Shown here in pieces: positions 35,503 through 44,310 of a DNA stretch of 64,000 bases. The first letter of the stretch is position 1. Each line of letters begins with the position of its first letter. The position numbers were made by a program, and so were the translations under genes. The notes below the pieces were generated by a model, which saw only the letters and a program-made list of their open reading frames with translations, had not been told where the DNA came from and ran no database searches. The stretch is taken from the NCBI RefSeq assembly GCF_947495315.1, contig NZ_CANLYD010000003.1, positions 420,328 through 484,327 on the forward strand, read 5' to 3'. Origin of the DNA: an uncultured Aquimarina sp. (GTDB taxonomy: Bacteria > Bacteroidota > Bacteroidia > Flavobacteriales > Flavobacteriaceae).

Positions 35503-36731
35503 TGGAAAATGTATTTTTTGAAAGAGGCTTTCAACTTTTTCAAATAGGTAAGTTCGATAAGGCATTACGTTCGTTACAAGAAGGTTTACAATCTGATCCA
35601 GAGAGTTATTTGGCCAAAAGTTTAATAGTACGCTGTTATTTGGAATTAGATGATTTTGAAAAAGGGAATAAGATGAATAACCTTTTGATATCTCAGTATC
35701 CTAATGAAGATGAATTATTTTACAATAAATCGGTTATAGCACGGCATAATGAGAATAGACAAAAAGCTTTAGAAGCTATTAATGAAGCAATATCATTGGA
35801 TCCTTATAATCCAGATTATTTTGGTTATAAGGGGCTTATGTTGTTAGAGTCTAAAGATTTTAATGAAAGCCTAGCTTGTGCTAATGAAGGGTTGGAGCTT
35901 AATCCAAATAATATACTTTGTCTTAATGTGCGTGCCCAAACTTTGACTAAGTTAAACAGGAAACAGGAGGCTCAAGAGACAATAGGAAATACTCTTCATC
36001 AAGATCCTGAAGGTAGTTTTTCTCACGCTAATGTTGGTTGGGTTCAATTAGAACAAGGAAATCATGAGAAAGCGATGCATCATTTTAAAGAATCTCTTAA
36101 GAATGATCCTACTTCCAGATATGCAAAGGATGGAATGCTTGAATCGATTAAATCAAAGAATTTTGTTTACAGACTTTTTTTAAAATATGCTTTTTGGGTA
36201 TCTAAAATGAAAGAAGGTAAACAATGGTTTTTTATTATTGGACTATATCTTGCTTATCGTTTTATTGTTGTCTTATTAAGTAAAACGGATTACCCTTATT
36301 TAGCTTATTTTGTCATAGTACCTTATCTTTTGTTTGCTTTAGGTGGATGGATCATTGGACCATTATCCAATGCTATATTACTTTTTAATTCATATGGGAA
36401 ATATTTGTTAGAGCAAAAAGATAAGATATCTGGGATTTTGTTTTCCTCTTTATCTAGCTTGTCGATATGTAGTTTTTTATTGTTTTATATATTAGATAAA
36501 GGATCTTGGTTTTTAATAGGGATTTCTGCCGTTTGTTCAATAATTCCTTTGTCTACATCGGCTTTAATTGACAAGAGATCTTCTAAGTATATTAGTTATG
36601 TTATTGGTATAGTTATTTTGTTAGCGGGATTTTTAGGACCTCTATTTACAGATAGTATTACAACTCCAATGATGGTTTCTATTTTTGGTTTGGTTGGATA
36701 TAGTTGGGTAGGCAATGCGTTAAAAGATTAA
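35502..36731 (+). CDS. TPR protein with C-terminal membrane domain
   Basis: A 409-residue protein. The N-terminal half (about 1-215) is six or so TPR units ('GFQLFQIGKFDKALRSLQEGL', 'AISLDPYNPDYFGYKGLMLLE', and so on); the C-terminal half (about 235-405) has about six hydrophobic helices. It is translationally coupled to the AAA ATPase gene, so the two probably form one complex in which the ATPase is recruited to the membrane through TPR contacts. I do not recognise a named system. Signature residues for catalysis are absent. Confidence 0.82.
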   Translation: MENVFFERGFQLFQIGKFDKALRSLQEGLQSDPESYLAKSLIVRCYLELDDFEKGNKMNNLLISQYPNEDELFYNKSVIARHNENRQKALEAINEAISLDPYNPDYFGYKGLMLLESKDFNESLACANEGLELNPNNILCLNVRAQTLTKLNRKQEAQETIGNTLHQDPEGSFSHANVGWVQLEQGNHEKAMHHFKESLKNDPTSRYAKDGMLESIKSKNFVYRLFLKYAFWVSKMKEGKQWFFIIGLYLAYRFIVVLLSKTDYPYLAYFVIVPYLLFALGGWIIGPLSNAILLFNSYGKYLLEQKDKISGILFSSLSSLSICSFLLFYILDKGSWFLIGISAVCSIIPLSTSALIDKRSSKYISYVIGIVILLAGFLGPLFTDSITTPMMVSIFGLVGYSWVGNALKD

Positions 36732-36800
36732 TTAGTCATCATTCTGAGGGTTCGAATTGACCTGTAATATGATATACTTAGTTATTTTAATAATTATTGT

Positions 36801-36868
36801 TTTTAAAAGTTTTGACCTAGAACTTTCTGATCATTATCCGATATTTTCAAGGATTAAACTATAATTTT
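36801..36868 (+). pseudogene. Remnant of an EEP gene 3' end (right copy of direct repeat)
   Basis: The frame reads FKSFDLELSDHYPIFSRIKL and stop, the same as the last 20 codons of the gene at 33130-34146 except Lys to Arg once. Eight bases differ, seven of them silent third-position changes, so the copy evolved as coding DNA before being cut off. Upstream sequence is unrelated to the EEP gene. Confidence 0.85.
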
Positions 36869-36929
36869 AAAGTATAAAAATAGCAATAATAGTATAACAG
36901 AGATTAACAAGAACACTGATTTTGAAGTG

Positions 36930-37700
36930 TTATTTATTTTCTAAACGAGTAGCTTTGTTTTTTATGCTTTTCTCCCAATCATCGGCAAAAACTGCATGAC
37001 CATTTTTTGTCATTAGTTTCATTTTTTCTATTACTGCTTCTTGTATTTGTATTGGAAAATTATAGAGCTTCTTATTAATTTTAGTGATTCTTCCATCAGG
37101 AATTTCACTGTTCTGATGTTTAATAGTTACTCTGCTTTTTTTATAATAAGCTATGATTTTTACTCTACCATCTTCATACATACTATGTGTAGTGGTGCCA
37201 TAGACAATTATAGGGTCTACTTCACCGTCGCCATCAAGATCTGATAATTGTGAGTATTGATTCCAGAAACCAATTGAAGTTTCCCATTCTTGATCCATTT
37301 CACCTTTGATCGTTGATCTTTTCTTAAATTGATTCTTTTCCACTCTTAAGTTTAGTGCATATATATTATCGTATAAGGTGTCTTTTTCTTCGTTTACGAC
37401 ATTTTTATGATCAGTTAGTAATAAATAATATTCACCAGAGTTGTCTTTATAATTATATACCTGATACAGTGGGTTAGAAATACCTAATTGAATTTGTCTC
37501 CTATTAGAGAAAATGGCATTCATTTCTTTTTTAGAAAGTTTTCTAGCCAATGTTGTGTCCATTGGTATCGTAGCGTGTTTTTGTATGGGTAACACTTCGA
37601 TGTTTTCTGTTTGGTTTTTAGAATCTTCTTTTGATTCTTTAGTTTGTTTTCCACAAGAGAAAAAGGTTATTAAAACGATAAAAAGTAGAAATCTATTCAT
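36930..37700 (-). CDS. Lipoprotein with DLDGDG-type loop
   Basis: A 256-residue lipoprotein (lipobox FFSC, Cys16) with a Lys/Glu/Asn-rich tether to about residue 40. The central region has 'LSDLDGDGEVDPIIVYG', a calcium-loop-like DxDGDGxxD motif as found in FG-GAP or EF-hand-like proteins. A similar flavobacterial family is labelled in databases with the Riemerella locus name M949_RS01915 and a link to surface polysaccharide; I cite this from memory and with low certainty. No enzyme motif seen. It is the last minus-strand gene of the parA to lepB cluster, after a 78-base gap. Confidence 0.75.
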   Translation of the reverse strand: MNRFLLFIVLITFFSCGKQTKESKEDSKNQTENIEVLPIQKHATIPMDTTLARKLSKKEMNAIFSNRRQIQLGISNPLYQVYNYKDNSGEYYLLLTDHKNVVNEEKDTLYDNIYALNLRVEKNQFKKRSTIKGEMDQEWETSIGFWNQYSQLSDLDGDGEVDPIIVYGTTTHSMYEDGRVKIIAYYKKSRVTIKHQNSEIPDGRITKINKKLYNFPIQIQEAVIEKMKLMTKNGHAVFADDWEKSIKNKATRLENK

Positions 37701-37778
37701 AGGTAAACAGTGTTAAAAAAGAAATATGTACAGCTAGTTTTGTACTAAATGTAAAGAATATTTTCTAAATAAACGCAT

Positions 37779-38090
37779 TTACATCATCCAACAGTCTAAT
37801 TGATCTGTAATAATGTGCCAAAGTAGGGCTATACCCAAAACTCTTGTTTTTTTAGGAAATAATAAAACCGTATATATGATTATAGCATATATGCTGTGCA
37901 GAATATGAAATCCAACACTACATCGATTTGGATCAAAAATTGGATCCGCTAATAAGTGATCTATATCAATCAACATGGCTCCAAGAAAAATGAGATATAC
38001 TTTTTTCCATTGTTTAGGAAAGAAAAGTAAAGCAATAGCTAAAGGTATTAAAAAATGAAATCCGTAATGTATAGTTAGCCGAAACATCAA
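37779..38090 (-). CDS. Small integral membrane protein, DUF6122-like
   Basis: A 103-residue protein with three to four hydrophobic helices and conserved polar positions: 'HYGFHFLIPL' at the N-terminus, 'MLIDIDHLLADPIFDPNRCSVGFHILHS' in the middle (residues 39-66) and 'WHIITDQLDC' at the end. The His/Asp arrangement resembles membrane-bound metal-dependent hydrolases of the YdjM type. The start overlaps the wbqC stop by four bases, so it is co-translated with wbqC. Confidence 0.78.
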   Translation of the reverse strand: MMFRLTIHYGFHFLIPLAIALLFFPKQWKKVYLIFLGAMLIDIDHLLADPIFDPNRCSVGFHILHSIYAIIIYTVLLFPKKTRVLGIALLWHIITDQLDCWMM

Positions 38091-38710
38091 AAAATCGATT
38101 GATTTTCTAAGTAGGTAAGTGTATTCGTTCCTTCGTTAAACAATAGGTCTAAAATAGAAAGATTGGGAATGAAACCGTGTTTGTCCGAAAATACCTGAAT
38201 GTATGTTTCCAGTTTATGTGTTTCTTCTTTTTTGGAATTCACTAAGATTCTCATATCATTCAGATCTTCAGAATCTTTTTGGTAATCTTTTGTTTTGGTA
38301 TATGAAGGGTTTAATTGCAGGCAATCAAAAATAACCTCCATACATTCGTAATTGAAATCCAGTAAAAAATCTTTTCTTTTTTCGAATAGGTGAGCCAAAT
38401 CATCTTCATAATACTCAAAAAACGGAGAGGTTCGATAAGCAGATTGGATAGACTTCCAGTGGAGTAATTGCCATGGGAATTCATTTTCTACACGTACATT
38501 CTTATATAATTGTTTAGTTCCATTGCCTACGTGTTTTATGGGTATGGTCAATAAGAGTTTACCATTAGCTCCATAAATATAGGTTCTATTGCGATAGGTT
38601 TGCTTTTGGTAATTGTCCTGATGTTCAAAAACAATAGTGTCCGATTGTGCTATTGCGACATATTGCTCAATAGATCCAAAATACATAGGATGGAGTAGAG
38701 GTGTTTTCAT
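38087..38710 (-). CDS. WbqC-family protein
   Basis: The start is put at the ATG at 38710 (MKTPLLHPMYFGS), because the longer frame would overlap the upstream S26 gene by 50 bases and lacks similarity there. The 207-residue protein has the family opening 'HPMYFGSIEQY', 'QDNYQKQTYRNRT' and 'IPIKHVGN'. WbqC-like proteins are linked to polysaccharide or glycan biosynthesis in other bacteria, with unknown reaction. It sits just after the inactive signal peptidase paralogue in the conserved flavobacterial order. Confidence 0.85.
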   Translation of the reverse strand: MKTPLLHPMYFGSIEQYVAIAQSDTIVFEHQDNYQKQTYRNRTYIYGANGKLLLTIPIKHVGNGTKQLYKNVRVENEFPWQLLHWKSIQSAYRTSPFFEYYEDDLAHLFEKRKDFLLDFNYECMEVIFDCLQLNPSYTKTKDYQKDSEDLNDMRILVNSKKEETHKLETYIQVFSDKHGFIPNLSILDLLFNEGTNTLTYLENQSIF

Positions 38711-38717
38711 AACGTTT

Positions 38718-39410
38718 CTAGAATCGTGTTGCTTTACCAATAATTTTAGATTCATCAATAATTCCAATCATCCGGGAATCCTCTGAATTATGTCTGTTAT
38801 CACCTATTACAAAATATTCCTTTTCTTTTAGTACTAAAGGACCAAAATTATCTATATTCCAATTCATTCCAAATTGATTTTTGATATGTTGATCAATTTT
38901 TCCTTTTGATATTATTTGTTTAAAACTTTCAAGATTATTTCTTTTTGCAATTCGGTCACTCATAAATGCAATTACAGAATCATTATTAGATTGGTAATAA
39001 GAACGGTCATCAAACAAAGTGATAAGTTCTTTATTTTGGGCTAATTTTTTAGCAACTTTTTCTTGAATCTTATATGAATGTACAAGATTGATAATACTAT
39101 CTACGTTCTTACGATTAACATACAATACGCCATTTTTAATTTCTAAAGTATCATTAGGGATACCAACTAATCGATGAATTCGTTTATTGTTTCCCCACAA
39201 ACTATCGGTGTGCTTATAGCAAACAAAATCCAACCTCTTGGGCTTTATAAAAATAGATACTACTACTTTGCTGTTAATAGGTAAGTTAGGCTCATTAGCG
39301 GCGCTCGAATTAGTATAAAATCTATACACATCTGTTCCGAATGCTATGTATAAGAAAATACTAACCACAAAGAGTAGAGTTCCGAGAAGTATTTTACTAT
39401 TCTTATCCAT
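38718..39410 (-). CDS. Signal peptidase I paralogue, probably catalytically inactive
   Basis: A 230-residue S26-fold protein with one N-terminal membrane helix (about 8-25). Relative to the neighbouring LepB, the nucleophile motif GSLERTL aligns with AANEPNL (residues 37-43), so Ser becomes Ala38, and the Lys of 'VKRCVGIPGD' aligns with His79 in 'IHRLVGIPND'. The C-terminal S26 box 'GDNRHNSEDSR' is kept. This points to a pseudo-enzyme, perhaps a partner or regulator of LepB, although another chemistry cannot be excluded. It lies 85 bases after lepB. Confidence 0.85.
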   Translation of the reverse strand: MDKNSKILLGTLLFVVSIFLYIAFGTDVYRFYTNSSAANEPNLPINSKVVVSIFIKPKRLDFVCYKHTDSLWGNNKRIHRLVGIPNDTLEIKNGVLYVNRKNVDSIINLVHSYKIQEKVAKKLAQNKELITLFDDRSYYQSNNDSVIAFMSDRIAKRNNLESFKQIISKGKIDQHIKNQFGMNWNIDNFGPLVLKEKEYFVIGDNRHNSEDSRMIGIIDESKIIGKATRF

Positions 39411-39495
39411 TAAAAGGTCTTCGAAAAATATTTAAAAAACTATCTATACAAATTTATATGACTCTCAAGATTTTTATTCTTATGGTGTTATTACC

Positions 39496-41115
39496 TTAAG
39501 CTGCTTTTTTTCGTTTACGATACTTGCTGAAAACTATATAACCAATCAGTGTGATCAAGAAGTAATAGAAATAAGATACAGGTTTTCCATTACCACCTAC
39601 TGTAGTAAATAGACGTTCCCATCGTATTTTATTAAAAAGCCCTTTTGCATTGGTATCCCAACTCATCCATATAAAAACAGGTTTCCCCACAATATGAGTT
39701 GCCGGCACATACCCCCAAGCACGACTATCTTCGCTATTATGACGATTATCACCCATCATCCAGTAATAATCTTGCTTAAAGGTGTAGGTGTCGATAGGAT
39801 TTCCATTTAATAATACCTGAGTTCCATTTACAGATAATTTGTTATCGATTCCCATTTCAGATCCTTCATATACTTCTATAATTCTTCGATATAGATAAAA
39901 ACTTTCTAGATCTATTTTAACCGTTTTACCAGCTTCAGGAATATAAATAGCTCCAAAATTATCTAAATTCCAGTTTACTTTTCCCTTATTTGGAAAAGTG
40001 CCCGGTACTTTAACACCTTTCGGATAGATGTTTCTTTCTAAACCTGTTACTCCACCATTATTTTTAAAAAGTTCTGCTGACTCATTTGTTAAAAGAGCAC
40101 GATTAAATGATTTCCTTAGATAAGTTTTTTGAGTTCGTTCATCAAATATGAATGCGCTAAATTCATTTGGTTTAAGACCATATCTTTCATAAAGATAATC
40201 GGGATTTAACGCTGAGTAAGAAGATTCACTTTGTTTGAATTCACCGCTATAAGAGAACTGTATTTCAGCCCTATCCGGCAATTCTGTTTGTTTTCCGTTG
40301 ATATGGACATATCCATCCACCACAGATAAGGAATCTCCTGGTATACCTACACATCGTTTTACATAATTCGATTTTTTATCGATAGGTTTATAATGATATT
40401 TACCATCACCCCATTGTTGGAATGCATTTACGGTATCCACTGGCCAGCTAAACACTACAATATCATTACGCTTAATTTTTTGAAAACCAGGTAGTCTGAA
40501 ATATGGATATTGTATATCGCTATTATATGATTTAGTCTTTACTAAAGGTATCGTATCATGTACCATAGGAAAAGAAATTGCTGTCATAGGTGTTCTGGCA
40601 CCATAATGAAACTTACTTACAAACAAGAAGTCTCCCACCAATAATGTTCTTTCTAAAGATCCGGTAGGTATCGTATAGGGTTGCATAAAGTATGTATGCA
40701 CTAGTGTCGCTGCAACTACTGCAAAAAGAATAGAACTTACCCATTCTCCAGTACCGGTTCTCGGTTTTAGATCTCTATCTTCTATATGATTTACATCCAA
40801 CATGTAATTTACATAGTAGATATAAAAGCCTAATGTAACGATAACTAAAATAGTATCTGTGGTCGTGTTTTTTCCGAAGCTTCTAATGGTTTCTACCCAT
40901 ATTACAGGAAGCATAATTACATTAATAACCGGAATAAATAATAGAATAACCCACCACCATGGACGATTGATTATTTTCATTAGTACTACTGCATTATAAA
41001 CAGGTACTGCTGCTTCCCATGCTTTTCTTCCTGCTTTAACGTATAATTTCCAAGTTCCTAAGAAATGTACTACTTGTACCGCCAGGAAAAAAATAAACCA
41101 TTCTGATAGTGTCAT
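39496..41115 (-). CDS. lepB: Signal peptidase I
   Basis: A 539-residue protein, longer than usual. The N-terminal 110 residues form three to four extra membrane helices (a DUF5684-like region), then a further helix near 125-145 leads into the S26 catalytic domain. The Ser/Lys dyad is Ser153 in 'TGSLERTL' and Lys253 in 'YVKRCVGIPGD'; 'MMGDNRHNSEDSRAWGYVP' is the last family box. A large insertion (about 270-400) of beta sequence lies between the dyad and that box. It ends in a final membrane helix and a basic tail. It removes signal peptides from exported proteins. Confidence 0.93.
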   Translation of the reverse strand: MTLSEWFIFFLAVQVVHFLGTWKLYVKAGRKAWEAAVPVYNAVVLMKIINRPWWWVILLFIPVINVIMLPVIWVETIRSFGKNTTTDTILVIVTLGFYIYYVNYMLDVNHIEDRDLKPRTGTGEWVSSILFAVVAATLVHTYFMQPYTIPTGSLERTLLVGDFLFVSKFHYGARTPMTAISFPMVHDTIPLVKTKSYNSDIQYPYFRLPGFQKIKRNDIVVFSWPVDTVNAFQQWGDGKYHYKPIDKKSNYVKRCVGIPGDSLSVVDGYVHINGKQTELPDRAEIQFSYSGEFKQSESSYSALNPDYLYERYGLKPNEFSAFIFDERTQKTYLRKSFNRALLTNESAELFKNNGGVTGLERNIYPKGVKVPGTFPNKGKVNWNLDNFGAIYIPEAGKTVKIDLESFYLYRRIIEVYEGSEMGIDNKLSVNGTQVLLNGNPIDTYTFKQDYYWMMGDNRHNSEDSRAWGYVPATHIVGKPVFIWMSWDTNAKGLFNKIRWERLFTTVGGNGKPVSYFYYFLITLIGYIVFSKYRKRKKAA

Positions 41116-41180
41116 TCTTTTGTATGTTTTTAGTATAAGTGTATGTAACTATAAAAGTGTTACACTTTTTAATTGTTTCG

Positions 41181-41879
41181 TTATAAACCTAAAACGTCTT
41201 TCATCCCGAAAATCCCTGTTTTACCACATAACCATTCTGCAGCTACAACAGCACCAAGTGCAAATCCCTGACGATTATGCGCAGTATGTTTAATTTCTAT
41301 ATCATCTACTGCTGACGTATAGGTAACTGTATGTGTACCAGGAACGTTTTCAATTCTTTTTGCTACAATAGGAATTGTGTTGTCGTCTCTTTTATCTAAT
41401 TGCCAAGCATCTTTATCAGTGTTTTCTATAATACCTTCTGCTAATGTAATTGCCGTTCCGCTAGGAGCATCCAATTTCTGAGTATGATGAATTTCCTCCA
41501 TATGTATGTCATAGCCATCTATCGGATTCATCATTTTAGCTAATTTTTTGTTTAATTCAAAAAACAAGTTAACCCCCAAGCTATAATTTGAAGCGTAAAT
41601 AAAACCACCTTTTTTTTCCTTGCAAAGGGATATGATATGATCATAATGATCTAACCAACCTGTGGTTCCGGAAACAATAGGTACGCCAGCATTAAAGCAA
41701 TTAGTAATATTATTTACTGCTGCAGATGGAATGCTGAAATCAATAGCCACATCAGCTACAGATACATCATATTCTTTATCGTCCTTGTCTACAGTGAGTA
41801 CAATAGTATGACCTCTTTCTGTTGCAATTTTTTCTATGGTTTTACCCATTCTGCCATATCCTAGTAGCGCAATCTTCAT
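41181..41879 (-). CDS. dapB: 4-hydroxy-tetrahydrodipicolinate reductase
   Basis: A 232-residue NAD(P)H-dependent enzyme of the lysine/meso-diaminopimelate pathway. The Rossmann start is 'MKIALLGYGRMGKTIE'; 'VSGTTGW' is the cofactor segment, and 'EIHHTQKLDAPSGTA' holds the catalytic His and Lys. It is slightly short compared with the E. coli enzyme (273) but typical for this phylum. Within the parA-parB-DUF5683-dapB-lepB cluster. Confidence 0.95.
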   Translation of the reverse strand: MKIALLGYGRMGKTIEKIATERGHTIVLTVDKDDKEYDVSVADVAIDFSIPSAAVNNITNCFNAGVPIVSGTTGWLDHYDHIISLCKEKKGGFIYASNYSLGVNLFFELNKKLAKMMNPIDGYDIHMEEIHHTQKLDAPSGTAITLAEGIIENTDKDAWQLDKRDDNTIPIVAKRIENVPGTHTVTYTSAVDDIEIKHTAHNRQGFALGAVVAAEWLCGKTGIFGMKDVLGL

Positions 41880-41905
41880 ATTTTTGGTGATGGTGGTTAT
41901 AAAAT

Positions 41906-42517
41906 TTAGAAACTATAATTTAGTGACATACCGTAATTAGGTTTGCCTCCTAACTCATTAAAATTTATTTTGGGTTTAAAGGATAGGTCTTTAGAAACGT
42001 TAAATTGCTGTAAATGAGCAGTTACATTGGCATCAATAATATTTAGTACATATAAACCTACTGTAATCATTATTGATAATTCCTGATCTTTTCTAAAGCG
42101 TCGTTGTCGATCTATTAATTGTTCATTAGTAAGAACAGATAATCTATTGGTCGGATCATCTGGAACACCAGCTAATCTACTTTTATAAAAATCACGAGCT
42201 TCAGTATACAAATCATTATTAAATTTATAATAATATATTCCGGCTCCCAGTGCACCATAAACAATCGGTATTTTCCAATACTTTCCGGTATGTGCTTGTC
42301 CCAATCCTGGTAAAATAGCTGAATAAAAAGCCGCTCGAGCAGGGGCTAAGGGTTCATAAGGTCTTAATTTTTTATTCTTTTTTTTCTTCTTTTTTACGGC
42401 TACCTCTTCTGTAACCACCTTTAGTTCTTCATTTTCATTCTTCTCTTGAGAAAAAATAGAATGAATACAAAAAAACAGGAATAGGATAATATAAAAGGAC
42501 TTAGTTTTCACTATCAA
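41906..42517 (-). CDS. DUF5683 membrane protein
   Basis: A 203-residue protein with a signal peptide (IFSQ, near residue 24), a lysine-run tether ('KKKKKKNKK', near 44), then a conserved segment 'PARAAFYSAILPGLGQAHTGKYWKIPIVYGALG' (residues 60-92) with hydrophobic helices. This is the DUF5683 core, similar to small membrane proteins with a Gly-rich P-G-x-G-Q turn. Its start overlaps the parB stop by 17 bases. Function unknown. Confidence 0.83.
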   Translation of the reverse strand: MIVKTKSFYIILFLFFCIHSIFSQEKNENEELKVVTEEVAVKKKKKKNKKLRPYEPLAPARAAFYSAILPGLGQAHTGKYWKIPIVYGALGAGIYYYKFNNDLYTEARDFYKSRLAGVPDDPTNRLSVLTNEQLIDRQRRFRKDQELSIMITVGLYVLNIIDANVTAHLQQFNVSKDLSFKPKINFNELGGKPNYGMSLNYSF

Positions 42518-43406
42518 TGAGTTTCTTTAGGCGTTTAAAATCTTCTTCTGAAGAAAACGGGATAATCAATTTCCCACGTCCGTTACTGGAAACCTTTACG
42601 TCAATCTTTGCTCCAAAATATTCTGAGAAATCTTTGATTCCTTTTAAGATATATTGAGGAGCTTTACTTTCCGTTTTTTCAGTATTCGGTTTTTCTTCTT
42701 TGTTGTTTAAAGACCTAACTAATTTTTCAGTGTTACGAACGGATAACGAATCTCCAATAATTTTTTCATAAATATCAAGCTGTTGCTGCTGATCTTGGAC
42801 ATTAATCAATGCTCTTCCATGACCCATCGAGATAAATCCATCTCGAATACCAGTTTGTACAATAGGATCTAGTTTTAATAGTCTTAAGTAATTAGCAATA
42901 GTAGATCTTTTTTTACCTACACGATCACTTAATTGTTCTTGGGTTAATTGAATCTCATCGATTAATCTTTGATACGATAATGAAATCTCGATTGGGTCTA
43001 AATCCTGACGTTGGATATTTTCTACCAGTGCCATTGTTAATGATTCCTGATCATCAGCAATACGAATATATGCAGGGATAGTTTTTAATCCAACTAATTT
43101 AGAAGCTCTAAAACGCCTTTCTCCACTTACTAGCTGATACTTATCAAAATCTAATTTCCGAACAGTAATCGGTTGAATTACACCTATTTCTTTTATAGAA
43201 GTCGCAAGTTCTTGTAGTGTTTCATCATTAAAACTTGTACGCGGTTGAAAAGGATTTACTTCAATACTATTGAGGTCCAATTCTATAATATTTCCAACCA
43301 CTTTATCAGCATTTTTGTCATCTGCTGATTTGATATCATTTTCCGGGTCTTTCAGTAAAGCTGATAGCCCTCTGCCTAAAGCTTGTTTTTTTGTTGCCTT
43401 CGCCAT
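42501..43406 (-). CDS. parB: Chromosome partitioning protein ParB
   Basis: A 301-residue protein. The N-terminal ParA-stimulating basic start (about 1-20, 'KKQALGRGLSALL') is followed by the ParB/Srx domain (about 40-130) with 'NPFQPR' and the CTP-binding 'GERRFRA' box, then an HTH (about 145-215, 'TQEQLSDRVGKKRSTIANYLRLL') that binds parS, and a C-terminal dimerisation region. No parS-like site was recognised in this window. It follows parA by six bases. Confidence 0.95.
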   Translation of the reverse strand: MAKATKKQALGRGLSALLKDPENDIKSADDKNADKVVGNIIELDLNSIEVNPFQPRTSFNDETLQELATSIKEIGVIQPITVRKLDFDKYQLVSGERRFRASKLVGLKTIPAYIRIADDQESLTMALVENIQRQDLDPIEISLSYQRLIDEIQLTQEQLSDRVGKKRSTIANYLRLLKLDPIVQTGIRDGFISMGHGRALINVQDQQQQLDIYEKIIGDSLSVRNTEKLVRSLNNKEEKPNTEKTESKAPQYILKGIKDFSEYFGAKIDVKVSSNGRGKLIIPFSSEEDFKRLKKLIDSEN

Positions 43407-43412
43407 GAATCC

Positions 43413-44177
43413 TTAACTATTTTTCTTTATAATCTCGTGCGCCAAACTTAAGTAATTGCTGGCACCTTTACTAGAAGCATCGTAATTTATTATACTTTCA
43501 CCATAACTAGGTGCTTCGCTTAAACGGATATTTCGCTGAATGATTGTTTTAAAAACCATTTCATTAAAATGTTTTTGTACTTCTTCGACTACTTGATTGG
43601 ATAATCGCAACCTTGAGTCATACATTGTTAACAATAATCCTTCGATATCCAGATGTTGATTGTGGATTTTCTGAACACTTTTTATCGTATTTAGTAATTT
43701 TCCTAACCCTTCAAGCGCAAAGTATTCGCATTGAATAGGAATAATTACCGAATCCGATGCCGTAAGGGCATTCAGTGTTAACAGACCAAGTGACGGAGCA
43801 CAATCGATCAAAATATAATCATATGCTGATTTAAGATGCTCAATAGCCTTTTTCAGCATATATTCTCGTTCGTCTTTATCGACTAGTTCAATCTCTATAG
43901 CTACCAGATCAATATGTGCCGGTATGATATCTACATTAGGAGAATTAGTCTCTAATATTGCCTCTTCAGGTTTAATAGTATGTTCCAGAATCTGATAGGT
44001 TCCTTTTTCAATACTTTCTACATCTAGTCCCAGTCCCGAAGTCGCATTGGCTTGAGGATCTGCATCTATTAGTAATACTTTTTTCTCTAATACTCCTAGA
44101 GAAGCTGCTAAATTTACAGAAGTGGTTGTTTTACCAACACCACCTTTTTGATTGGCAATCGCTATTATTTTACCCAT
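43413..44177 (-). CDS. parA: Chromosome partitioning ATPase ParA
   Basis: A 254-residue ParA/Soj-type ATPase with the deviant Walker A KGGVGKTT (residues 11-18), 'LLIDADPQANAT' and the Walker B-like 'YILIDCAPSLG'. It drives origin segregation together with ParB. Short and chromosomal in type (no N-terminal HTH). First gene of the operon running to the lepB region. Confidence 0.96.
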   Translation of the reverse strand: MGKIIAIANQKGGVGKTTTSVNLAASLGVLEKKVLLIDADPQANATSGLGLDVESIEKGTYQILEHTIKPEEAILETNSPNVDIIPAHIDLVAIEIELVDKDEREYMLKKAIEHLKSAYDYILIDCAPSLGLLTLNALTASDSVIIPIQCEYFALEGLGKLLNTIKSVQKIHNQHLDIEGLLLTMYDSRLRLSNQVVEEVQKHFNEMVFKTIIQRNIRLSEAPSYGESIINYDASSKGASNYLSLAHEIIKKNS

Positions 44178-44254
44178 GTGGGGAGATTTGGATTTAAGCG
44201 ATAAAAATACAATTAATTATACATTATAAAAATGAAAAATATTAACAGTGTTTA

Positions 44255-44286
44255 ATAAAAAAGGCCATCAGCTGAAACTGATGGCC
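44255..44286 (-). terminator. Terminator of the M16 peptidase gene
   Basis: GGCCATCAG / CTGATGGCC with a six-base loop; on the minus strand the stem is followed by TTTTTT. It lies 25 bases after the M16 stop. Confidence 0.85.
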
Positions 44287-44310
44287 TGCGGGATGAATAA
44301 TAAGTTTAAA

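Noticed and set aside
36769..36864. Short ATG-initiated frame of 31 codons ending in the EEP remnant
   Set aside because: Its first part is a chance hydrophobic stretch unrelated to the EEP gene; the remnant is better explained as a cut-off gene end.
42501..44177. parS sites near parA/parB
   Set aside because: I looked for a TGTTTCACGTGAAACA-like 16-mer in and around these genes and found none; an origin-proximal location is therefore not claimed.
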